Source: Pseudomonas koreensis (GTDB lineage Bacteria > Pseudomonadota > Gammaproteobacteria > Pseudomonadales > Pseudomonadaceae). Taken from it: a stretch of 64,000 nucleotides of DNA. Positions 36,141 to 45,149 of the stretch are shown here, in pieces (position 1 is the stretch's first letter; the number at the start of each line of letters is the position of its first letter). The notes under the pieces are model-generated. The model saw nothing but the letters and a program-made list of their open reading frames with translations, did not search any database and was not told where the DNA came from. Location: assembly GCF_025447595.1 (NCBI RefSeq), contig NZ_JAOEJU010000001.1, positions 1-64,000 of the forward strand, read 5' to 3'. The translations under genes and the position numbers were made by a program.

Positions 36141-39100
36141 ATGCTCGACAACACTTCCTTGCGTGGGACGAATCCCGCGCAGCCCGACGTTTGCTCCCTG
36201 AAACCGTTCGATGCAGACCTGTGCGTGCATGGTCTGTTTGAAGCGCAGGTGCTGCGCAACCCCGAGGCGATTGCCGCGCGCTGGCAGCAGGAGGCGCTCA
36301 GTTACCGTGAACTGAACACCCGCGCCAACCGGCTGGCCCATTACCTGCGCCACCTCGGGGTCGGGCCGGACGTGCGGGTCGGGCTGTGTCTGGAGCGTTC
36401 GCTGGAGATGCTGGTCGGCATACTGGCGGTGCTCAAGGCCGGTGGCGCCTATGTGCCGCTGGACCCGGCCTATCCGCAGGCGCGGCTGGCGCACATGCTG
36501 GCCGACAGCGCACCGTCGGTGGTGCTGACTCACGGCAAGGCACGCGATGCCTTGCGAGCGGCGCTCGAACACTCGGCGACTGCACCCGCGATATTGGATC
36601 TGGCCGACGCCAGTGATTGGGCTTCGCGCTCGGCAGACAACCTTGATCCTCAGGCGATCGGCCTGACACCCCGACATCTGGCGTACGTGATCTACACCTC
36701 CGGTTCCACCGGCATCCCGAAAGGCGTGATGGTCGAGCATCGCGGACTGATCGCCGTAAGCGCCGACTGGGCGCAGCTCTACGGATTGGGCGAGCCGATG
36801 AATCACCTGCAGATGGCCGGTTTTTCCTTCGACGTGTTCAGCGCCGACCTGATCCGTGCGCTGGGTTTTGGCGGCACGCTGGTGCTGTGCCCACGGGACA
36901 CCCTGATGGACCCGCCGGCCCTGTATCGCCTGATGCGTGAGGCGCAGATCGGTTTTGCCGACTTCGTGCCGGCGCTGCTCAATCCGCTGCTGGCGTGGGT
37001 GGAAGAGACCGGCCAAGACCTGTCGTTCCTGCGCACCGTAGTCTGCGGCTCGGATATCTGGACCGCCCACAGCGCGCGGCAATTGCGCAGGCTTTGCGGT
37101 GAGCGGGTGCAGATTGTCCAGGCCTACGGGGTGACCGAGGCTAGCATCGACAGCACCTGTTTCGAGTTCACCGAAGGTACCCGGATCGACGCGGTTCTGC
37201 CCATCGGCCGGGCACTGCCCAATACCCGGATTTACCTGCTTGATGCTGACGGCGCACCCGTTGCCGAGGGTGTTGCGGGCGAGTTGTACATCGGTGGCGT
37301 CGGCGTGGCGCGCGGTTATCTGAACCTGCCGCAACTGACCGCCGAGCGTTTCATCGACAACCCGTTCGAGGTGGGCGAACGCCTTTACCGCACCGGGGAT
37401 CTGGCGCGTTACCGGGCCGACAGCCAACTGGAGTTCCTCGGCCGTAACGATTCCCAGGCCAAGTTGCGCGGCCTGCGTCTGGAACTGGGAGAAATCGAAA
37501 CCCGGCTGGCGGATATCCCGGGCATTCGGGAAAGCGTGGTGCTACTGCGCCAGGACAGTCCCGGTGAACCGCGATTGGTTGCCTATTACTGCGAAAAACC
37601 AGACATCACGCTGAGCCCGCGTTCCCTGCGTGAACAGCTGCACATCAGCCTGCCGGACTACATGGTGCCGACCGCCTTCGTGCGTCTCGACGCGTTGCCG
37701 CTGACCGCCAACGGCAAGGTTGACCGGCCAAATCTGCCGGCGCCGAACGCCGAGGCGTTCGATCAGCAGGAATACCAGGCACCCCAGGGCTCGCTGGAAA
37801 TCGCGCTCGCCGAGATCTGGGCTGACGTGCTCGGCGTCGAGCGGGTGGGGCGTCAGGATCAGTTCTTCGCCCTCGGCGGTCACTCGCTGCTGGTGATGCG
37901 CGTGCTGGCGCAGGTTCGTCACACGCTGGGTCTGGAAGTCGCGCCTTCGACGCTGTTTGCCGCGCCGGTTCTGGCGGAGTTCGCTGAGCGGCTGCAAGCC
38001 AGTCAGGCTGCGGCTCGTCTAGCCATCGCAACCCTTGAACGCGTGGGCGCGCAAACGTTGTCGTCTGCTCAGCAGCGCCTGTGGTTTCTGGCACAAATGG
38101 AAGGTGGCAACGCGGCGTATCACATGCCGCTGAACCTGCGTTTGCGCGGTTCGCTGGACGTGCCGGCGCTCGAACGGAGCTTCAATCAGCTGGTGGCGCG
38201 CCATGCTGCGCTGCGCACGACGTTCATCGCCGTTGAAGGGGAAGGGCGACAACTGGTTTCGCCGACCGCGCACAGCATTCGACTGACGGCAACCGATCTG
38301 CAAGGTCCCGATGCTCAAGATCGTCTCACCCGGTTGATCGACGAAGAGGGCGCCCGACCGTTCGACCTGAGCCGGGGCCCGCTGATGCGGATCAGTCTGG
38401 TGCGGCTGGCGGAGGATGACCATGTGCTGTTGCTGACCCAGCATCACATCATCTCCGATGGCTGGTCGATGGGCGTGCTCACCCGCGAGCTGGGTCTGCT
38501 GTACTCGGCGGCGTTGCTGGATCGCGACGATCCGCTGCCGCCCTTGCCCGTGCAGTACGTGGATTACGCGGTGTGGCAAAAGCAGTGGCTGTCCGGCGAC
38601 GTGCTGGAGCAGCAAAGCCGTTACTGGCGCGAAATCCTCACCGGCGCGCCGGTGCTGCTGGAGCTGCCGACCGACCACAAGCGTCCGCCCGTGCAGGATT
38701 ACCTCGGCGGTTTTGTCCCGCTGGTCTTCGACGCCGCCCTGACCGCACGCCTGAAAGCATTGGGCATGCAACAAGGCACCACGCTGTTCATGAATCTGCT
38801 GGCCGGTTTTTCGCTGTTGCTGTCGCGCCTGTCTGGACAGAACGATGTGGTGATCGGCGTGCCATCGGCCAACCGTCCGCAGCAGGAACTGGAAGGGCTG
38901 ATCGGTTTCTTCGTCAACACGTTGGCCCTGCGCATGACTCAGTCCGGAACGCCTTCGGTGACGCAATGGCTGCAACAGGCGCGGCGGGTGTCGCTGGACG
39001 CTCAGGAGCATCAGGACCTGCCGTTCGAGCAAGTGGTGGAATTGCTCAACCCGCCGCGCAGTCTGGCCCACAGTCCGTTGTTCCAGGTGCTGTTTGCCTG

Positions 39101-42100
39101 GGAGCAGGATCAGGATTCCGACCTGCTGCTGACCGGGCTCGACGTTACGCCGGTCGAGAGCAGTCATCACGTGGCCAAGTTCGATCTGCAACTGGCACTC
39201 AGTGAGCGCGATGGGCAGATCGTCGGTGGTCTGGAATATGCCTCGGGCCTGTTCGAGCGCAGCACTGTCGAGCAGTTCGGCGAGTACCTGCGTCGGGTGC
39301 TGACGCAGATGGTCGAGGACAGCCAGCAGTCGCTGGCCAGAATCAAGCTGCTGAGCGCCGAGCAACATCAGCAGATCGTTCATGACTGGAACCGCACCGT
39401 GCGGGATACCGCGTCGTTGCCCGGTTGCGTGGCGCGCTACGAAGCCCTGGCCCGGCAAACGCCCGACGCCGTGGCGCTGCTCGCCGACCGGGAGCAACTG
39501 AGTTACAGCGAACTGAATCGCGCCGCCAACCGACTCGCGCATTACCTGATCGAACAAGGCGTCGGCCCCGAGCATCGCGTCGGCCTGTGCCTGGAACGCT
39601 CGCCGCAAATGGTCATCGGCCTGCTGGCGATTCTCAAGGCCGGCGCGGCGTACGTGCCGTTCGACCCGGCTTACCCGAGCGAGCGTCTGGCGTTCATGTT
39701 CAGTGATGCCGCGCCGACCTTGCTGTTGACGCAATCGAGGCTGATGGCCGGGCTGCCGGCCAACGAGGCGAAAATCTGCTGCCTGGACACTGACGCAGCG
39801 CAATGGGCGCAACACCCGACGGATGATCCGCACGTCAATGTGAGCCCGGAACACCTGGGCTACGTGCTCTACACCTCCGGCTCCACCGGACGCCCGAAAG
39901 GCGTGGCCCACAGCCGTCGCGCGCTGGACAACCTGATCGCCTGGCAGCTCGATCAAGCGACTGCACCGCAGCGCGTGCTGCAATTCGCCTCGCTGAACTT
40001 CGACGTCTCTTTCCAGGAAATCTGCAGCACGCTCTGCCAGGGCGGCAGCCTGTTGTTGATGACCGAAGACAGCCGCAAGGACCTCGCCGCGCTGCGCCCG
40101 ACCCTGGTGGCCGAAGGCGTGCAGCGGGCGTTCCTGCCATTTGCCGTGTTGCAGCAACTCGCCGGCCTCACCGAGGCCGACGCCCCGATGCCGGCCGGCG
40201 GCTGCGAGATCATCACCGCCGGTGAAGCCTTGCAAATCAATGACGAGCTGCGCGGTTTTGTCCGTGGGCTCGGTGGCGCGCAACTGCACAACCAGTACGG
40301 GCCGACCGAAACCCATGTGGTCAGCCAGTTCAGCCTCGACTGCAACCAGGCCGAATCCTGGCCGGACGCGCCGCCCATTGGCCGTCCCATCGCCAATGCG
40401 CGGCTCTATGTGCTGGACGAACATTTGAATCCGGTCCCGGTCGGCGTGGCGGGCGAGTTGTACATCGCTGGCGACTGTCTGGCCCGAGGGTATCTGAACC
40501 GCCCGGACCTGACCGCCGAACGCTTCCTGCCGGACCCGTTCAGCACCGAGCCGGGCGCGCGGATGTACCGCAGCGGCGACCTCGCGAAATTCCGGGCCGA
40601 CGGCAACGTGCAGTACCTGGGACGCATCGACCAACAGGTGAAACTGCGCGGTTTCCGCATCGAACTCGGCGAGATCGACAGCCTGTTGCAGCAACAACGC
40701 GGCGTGCAGGAAGCCGCCGTGTTGCTGCGTGAAGACGTGGCCGGGGACAAGCGTCTGGTGGCCTACGTGGTCGGTACCGCGACCAGTGAATTTCTGCGTG
40801 CCGAACTACAACGTCAGTTGCCCGAACACATGATCCCGAGTGCCTGGGTCCGGCTCTCGCAATTGCCGCTGACCCGTAACGGCAAGCTCGACCGCCAGGC
40901 GCTGCCGGCACCGGAACGCAGCGCCGGGGCGACCTACGAGGCGCCGCGCAACGACGTTGAACGGCAAATGGCAGGGATCTGGGCCGAAGTGCTCAAGTGC
41001 GAGCGAGTCGGCATCCACGACAACTTCTTCGACCTCGGCGGCCACTCGCTGCTGGCGACGCGGATGATCTACGCGATCAACCAGCGGATGGGCGCGCAAC
41101 TGTCACTGAGCAGTCTGTTCCAGACGCCGGTATTGATGGATCTGGCGGCGCAGGTTTCGCGTGAAGAGCAGAGCGTTGAACCGGCGTTCATCCAGATCGA
41201 GCCGGATCGAGCTAATCGACATGAGCCATTCCCTCTGACTGATATCCAGCAAGCGTACTGGTTTGGTCGCGAAGCCACGGTCAGCCTCGGCGGCGTCAGT
41301 GCCCACGGTTACGAAGAACTGCGCATTCCCGACTTCGACGCCGAGCGTTTCGAGCTGGCGCTGAATCGCATGATCCTGCGCCACGACATGCTGCGCGTGG
41401 TGTTCCTCAGCGACGGCACGCAACAGGTGCTGGCGCAGGTGCCGACCTATCGCATGCCCCGCAGCGATCTGCGCGGTTTGCCCGCCGAAGTGGCGCAGCG
41501 CACGCTGGAAGCGACCCGCGAACGCCAATCCCATCAGGTGCTGGACGCCAGTCGCTGGCCGCTGTTCGAGTTCAGCCTGTCGCTGCTCGATGACGGCATC
41601 ACCCATCTGCACATCAGCCTCGACGCGCTGATCGTCGACGCCGCGAGCACGCAGATTCTCGCCCGCGAACTGATGGCGTTCTACGTCGATCCTACGCTGG
41701 AACTGGCCGAACCGGGCCTGACCTTCCGCGACTACGTCCTTGCCGAACAGCAACTGCGCAACAGCCGCCGCTACGAGCAGGCGCTGGGCTACTGGCGTGA
41801 ACGGGTGACCACTCTGGCCCCGGCGCCGGACCTGCCGTTGGTGCGTCAGCCAGAAAGCATCGCCAACCCGCACTTCACCCGCCGCGACCGCGACATGTCG
41901 GCCGCGCAGTGGGCGCAACTCAAAGCCGTGGCCAAACAGTTTGCGGTGACGCCGTCGGTGATGCTGCTGACCGCGTTCAGCGAAGTGCTGGCGCTGTGGA
42001 GCCGCACGCCGCGCTTCACCCTGAGCCTGCCGCTGTTCAACCGCATGCCGTTGCACACCGATGTCGACGAAATCATCGGCGACTTCACCTCGCTGGTATT

Positions 42101-45100
42101 GCTGGAAGTCGGTATCGACGGTTCGCAGAGCTTCACCGACAAAGCCCGCGCGGTGCAGGCGCAGCTGTGGCGCGACATCGACCATTCGGTGGTCAGCGGC
42201 GTGCGGGTGCTGCGCGAATTGTCCCAGGCCCGGGGCGTGCAGCAGACGGCGATGCCGATCGTGTTCAACAGCACGCTGTCGGAAGCGGCGCCGGAACTGG
42301 CCGAGTTCAACCTCGCGGACGCATTGAACGCCAAACACATGCACAGCATCACCCAGACCCCGCAAGTGTGGCTCGACCACACGTTGCTGGAGCTGGAAGG
42401 GCGGCTGTTGTTCAACTGGGACAGCATCGACGAGCTGTTCCCGCAAGGCATGATCGAGCAGATGTTCGTCGCCTATAACACCCTGCTCGACAGCCTGTGC
42501 GAGCCGGCGGCCTGGGGCGCAAACACGCCACAACTGCTGCCGCAGGCACGCTTGCCGGCACCGGTCGACAATCTGCAAACGCTGCCATTGATGCACGAGC
42601 TGTTCGAACGTCAGGCCCTCGCTACGCCGGATGCGCTGGCGGTGATCGGCATGCGGCAGCTGACTTACGCCGAGTTGCGCACTGAGGCCCGCCGACTCGG
42701 CGCCCGCCTGCAAGCGCAGGGTGTGCTGCCGAACCGGTTGGTCGCGGTGGTGATGGAGCGCGGTTGGGAGCAAGTGGTCGCGACCCTGGCGATTCTGTAT
42801 GCGGGCGGCGCTTACCTGCCGATCGAACCGACGCAACCGGCGGAACGGCTGCGGCATATTCTGGAGCGGGCCGAGGCGAGTCTGGCCCTGACCCAACCGG
42901 CGCTGCTCGACAAGATCGAATGGCCGGCGCAAGTCACGACCATTGCCGTGACCGATGAAGTTTCAAACGATGGACTGTCACTGCAACCGGTGCAGGTGAA
43001 CGAAAGCGACCTCGCTTACGTGATCTACACCTCTGGCTCTACCGGCCAGCCGAAAGGCGTGGTGATCGACCATCGCGGTGCGGTCAACACCTTGCTCGAC
43101 ATCAATCGTCGTTTTGCCGTCGGGCCGAACGATCGGGTGTTGGCGATCTCGTCGCTGAGTTTCGACCTGTCGGTCTATGACTTCTTCGGTACGCTGGCGG
43201 TGGGTGCGACGGTGGTCATCCTCGACCCGCAACTGACCCTCGATCCGGCGCACTGGCTGGCGTTGATCGAACGCCATCACGTCAGCCTGTGGAACTCGGT
43301 GCCGGCGCTGCTCGGCATGCTGGTCGAGTACGTGGAGGGCGAGGGCGGCGCGTTGCCGGCCAGCCTGCGGGTGGCGATGCTGTCCGGCGACTGGATTCCT
43401 CTGACCCTGCCCGAGCGGGCCTGGGCCTTGCAGTCGGAGTTGCAGTTGATCAGCCTCGGTGGCGCCACCGAAGCGTCGATCTGGTCGATCTATTATCCGG
43501 TGAAGCACGTCGATCCGGCCTGGCGCAGCATTCCCTACGGCAAGGCCCTCGATCATCAGCGCTTCTACGTGCTGGATGAAGCGCTGCAAGTGCGGCCTAC
43601 CTGGGTCGCGGGGCAGCTGTACATCGGCGGCATCGGTCTGGCGAAAGGTTACTGGCGCGATGAAAAACTCAGCGCCGGCAGCTTCTTCGATCATCCACTG
43701 ACCGGCGAGCGGCTGTATCGCACCGGCGACCTCGGCCGTTTGCTGCCGGACGGCAACATCGAATTCCTCGGTCGCGAAGACAATCAGGTCAAGGTCCAGG
43801 GCTATCGCATCGAGCTGGGCGAGATCGAAGCCGCGCTCAATCGCCATCCCGGTGTGCAAAGCGCGGTGGTGCGGATTTTGGGCAGCACGTTGGGCGAGAA
43901 GCGTCTGGCGGGCTACGTGCTCAAGGCCGACCCGGCGTTGCAGGCCAGTGATTTCAGCGAATACCTGAGCGACAAACTGCCGGCTTATATGATTCCGGCC
44001 TCGTTCACCTTCGTTGAAGCGTGGCCGTTGTCGTCCAACGGCAAGGTCGACAAGAAACGCCTGCCGGAGCCTGAGCACATCGAGGAACAGGGGCCGGCGC
44101 TTGAAGTCGACGGCCCGCAGGAACAACGGCTGGTGGAAATCGTGCAGGACGTGCTCAAGCGCGAATCCATCGCCGCCAACGCCAACCTGCTGAACCTTGG
44201 CGCGACCTCGATCGATATCGTCAGAATCAGCAATGCGTTGTCCGGCGCTTTGCAGTTCCGCCCGCACGTGGCGCAACTGCTGGCCCAGCCGACATTGCTG
44301 CACTTGCTCGGCATGTACCGTCAAAACCGCGCGCGTCAGGATCTGCTCGGCAACGTGCAGCAGACCCCGGAGCCCGTGCAGGACATCATCGAAGATCCCC
44401 AGCAGCGGGCGCAGTTCAAGGCTGAACAGCGCGGGCGCCGCCACTTCGCTCAAGCCTTGCCGGCAGTGGCACTGGATCTGCCGCAAGACCCGGCCTTCGC
44501 CCGACGTTTGAGCGATTACCGTTCGGTGCGTCAATACGATCTGCAACCGATCACCACCCAGGCCTTCGCGCACGTACTGGCGGCGCTGGCCCAGGGGCAA
44601 CTCGACGGCGAAGTGAAATACCAGTTCCCGTCGGCGGGCGGGCTGTACCCGATTCAGGCCTACCTCTACATCAAGGCGGATCGCGTGCTCGGCGTGCCCG
44701 GTGGCGCGTATTACTACGATCCCCGCCAGCATCGCTTGCTGGCGCTCCAGAGCGGATTGCTCGACCCGGACACCTACGACTATTTCGTCAACCGTCCGGT
44801 GTACGAGAACGCCGCGTTCTCGCTGTTCTTCATCGCCGACGTGGCCGCGATCCGCCCGTTGTATGGCGAGCGCAGCCGCGACTTCTGCCACATCGAAAGT
44901 GGTGCCATGGCCCAGTTGCTGAGCATGACCGCCGTCGAGCACGGCCTGGGCCTGTGCGGCATCGGCTCGGTCGAGGAACAACAACTGACGACGCTGTTCG
45001 ACCTCGGGCCAAGCCATGAATTGATCTACTCGATGATCGGCGGGCTGCGCACGGCCGATGAACAGCACCGCGCGCCGGTCGAGGCGTTTGCCATCGAGCC

Positions 45101-45149
45101 GGTGACCGCAAGCCTGGACGACGAAGACATGGAGGAGTTCGAAGTATGA
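36141..45149 (+). CDS. NRPS: A-PCP-C-A-PCP-Cy-A(Cys)-PCP-Ox
   Basis: This 3002-residue synthetase has nine domains. It opens with an adenylation domain (core YTSGSTG at residue 185) and no condensation domain, so it is an initiation module. PCP1 has its Ser near 582. The C domain has HHIISDG from 768. A2 has YTSGSTG at 1244, and PCP2 has Ser1636. A heterocyclisation domain has DALIVDAAS at 1828, the DxxxxD motif. A3 has YTSGSTG at 2296, and PCP3 has Ser2690. The nitroreductase-like oxidase spans about 2770-2985. Pocket codes read by eye are DVADVGAIDK (A1, Arg-like), DVQFIAQVVK (A2, Pro-like) and DLYNMSLIWK (A3, nine of ten positions of the Cys code). Cy plus Ox implies a thiazole. The acidic C-terminus suits docking to the next protein. 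The stop overlaps the next start (ATGA). Confidence 0.92.
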   Translation: MLDNTSLRGTNPAQPDVCSLKPFDADLCVHGLFEAQVLRNPEAIAARWQQEALSYRELNTRANRLAHYLRHLGVGPDVRVGLCLERSLEMLVGILAVLKAGGAYVPLDPAYPQARLAHMLADSAPSVVLTHGKARDALRAALEHSATAPAILDLADASDWASRSADNLDPQAIGLTPRHLAYVIYTSGSTGIPKGVMVEHRGLIAVSADWAQLYGLGEPMNHLQMAGFSFDVFSADLIRALGFGGTLVLCPRDTLMDPPALYRLMREAQIGFADFVPALLNPLLAWVEETGQDLSFLRTVVCGSDIWTAHSARQLRRLCGERVQIVQAYGVTEASIDSTCFEFTEGTRIDAVLPIGRALPNTRIYLLDADGAPVAEGVAGELYIGGVGVARGYLNLPQLTAERFIDNPFEVGERLYRTGDLARYRADSQLEFLGRNDSQAKLRGLRLELGEIETRLADIPGIRESVVLLRQDSPGEPRLVAYYCEKPDITLSPRSLREQLHISLPDYMVPTAFVRLDALPLTANGKVDRPNLPAPNAEAFDQQEYQAPQGSLEIALAEIWADVLGVERVGRQDQFFALGGHSLLVMRVLAQVRHTLGLEVAPSTLFAAPVLAEFAERLQASQAAARLAIATLERVGAQTLSSAQQRLWFLAQMEGGNAAYHMPLNLRLRGSLDVPALERSFNQLVARHAALRTTFIAVEGEGRQLVSPTAHSIRLTATDLQGPDAQDRLTRLIDEEGARPFDLSRGPLMRISLVRLAEDDHVLLLTQHHIISDGWSMGVLTRELGLLYSAALLDRDDPLPPLPVQYVDYAVWQKQWLSGDVLEQQSRYWREILTGAPVLLELPTDHKRPPVQDYLGGFVPLVFDAALTARLKALGMQQGTTLFMNLLAGFSLLLSRLSGQNDVVIGVPSANRPQQELEGLIGFFVNTLALRMTQSGTPSVTQWLQQARRVSLDAQEHQDLPFEQVVELLNPPRSLAHSPLFQVLFAWEQDQDSDLLLTGLDVTPVESSHHVAKFDLQLALSERDGQIVGGLEYASGLFERSTVEQFGEYLRRVLTQMVEDSQQSLARIKLLSAEQHQQIVHDWNRTVRDTASLPGCVARYEALARQTPDAVALLADREQLSYSELNRAANRLAHYLIEQGVGPEHRVGLCLERSPQMVIGLLAILKAGAAYVPFDPAYPSERLAFMFSDAAPTLLLTQSRLMAGLPANEAKICCLDTDAAQWAQHPTDDPHVNVSPEHLGYVLYTSGSTGRPKGVAHSRRALDNLIAWQLDQATAPQRVLQFASLNFDVSFQEICSTLCQGGSLLLMTEDSRKDLAALRPTLVAEGVQRAFLPFAVLQQLAGLTEADAPMPAGGCEIITAGEALQINDELRGFVRGLGGAQLHNQYGPTETHVVSQFSLDCNQAESWPDAPPIGRPIANARLYVLDEHLNPVPVGVAGELYIAGDCLARGYLNRPDLTAERFLPDPFSTEPGARMYRSGDLAKFRADGNVQYLGRIDQQVKLRGFRIELGEIDSLLQQQRGVQEAAVLLREDVAGDKRLVAYVVGTATSEFLRAELQRQLPEHMIPSAWVRLSQLPLTRNGKLDRQALPAPERSAGATYEAPRNDVERQMAGIWAEVLKCERVGIHDNFFDLGGHSLLATRMIYAINQRMGAQLSLSSLFQTPVLMDLAAQVSREEQSVEPAFIQIEPDRANRHEPFPLTDIQQAYWFGREATVSLGGVSAHGYEELRIPDFDAERFELALNRMILRHDMLRVVFLSDGTQQVLAQVPTYRMPRSDLRGLPAEVAQRTLEATRERQSHQVLDASRWPLFEFSLSLLDDGITHLHISLDALIVDAASTQILARELMAFYVDPTLELAEPGLTFRDYVLAEQQLRNSRRYEQALGYWRERVTTLAPAPDLPLVRQPESIANPHFTRRDRDMSAAQWAQLKAVAKQFAVTPSVMLLTAFSEVLALWSRTPRFTLSLPLFNRMPLHTDVDEIIGDFTSLVLLEVGIDGSQSFTDKARAVQAQLWRDIDHSVVSGVRVLRELSQARGVQQTAMPIVFNSTLSEAAPELAEFNLADALNAKHMHSITQTPQVWLDHTLLELEGRLLFNWDSIDELFPQGMIEQMFVAYNTLLDSLCEPAAWGANTPQLLPQARLPAPVDNLQTLPLMHELFERQALATPDALAVIGMRQLTYAELRTEARRLGARLQAQGVLPNRLVAVVMERGWEQVVATLAILYAGGAYLPIEPTQPAERLRHILERAEASLALTQPALLDKIEWPAQVTTIAVTDEVSNDGLSLQPVQVNESDLAYVIYTSGSTGQPKGVVIDHRGAVNTLLDINRRFAVGPNDRVLAISSLSFDLSVYDFFGTLAVGATVVILDPQLTLDPAHWLALIERHHVSLWNSVPALLGMLVEYVEGEGGALPASLRVAMLSGDWIPLTLPERAWALQSELQLISLGGATEASIWSIYYPVKHVDPAWRSIPYGKALDHQRFYVLDEALQVRPTWVAGQLYIGGIGLAKGYWRDEKLSAGSFFDHPLTGERLYRTGDLGRLLPDGNIEFLGREDNQVKVQGYRIELGEIEAALNRHPGVQSAVVRILGSTLGEKRLAGYVLKADPALQASDFSEYLSDKLPAYMIPASFTFVEAWPLSSNGKVDKKRLPEPEHIEEQGPALEVDGPQEQRLVEIVQDVLKRESIAANANLLNLGATSIDIVRISNALSGALQFRPHVAQLLAQPTLLHLLGMYRQNRARQDLLGNVQQTPEPVQDIIEDPQQRAQFKAEQRGRRHFAQALPAVALDLPQDPAFARRLSDYRSVRQYDLQPITTQAFAHVLAALAQGQLDGEVKYQFPSAGGLYPIQAYLYIKADRVLGVPGGAYYYDPRQHRLLALQSGLLDPDTYDYFVNRPVYENAAFSLFFIADVAAIRPLYGERSRDFCHIESGAMAQLLSMTAVEHGLGLCGIGSVEEQQLTTLFDLGPSHELIYSMIGGLRTADEQHRAPVEAFAIEPVTASLDDEDMEEFEV

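Noticed and set aside
38019..40697. 892-codon minus-strand open frame inside the first NRPS gene, with similar long frames at 42978-45068, 46802-49231 and 54220-56268
   Set aside because: All lie antisense to intact NRPS/PKS domains, have no recognisable domains and show the composition of reverse-strand shadows.
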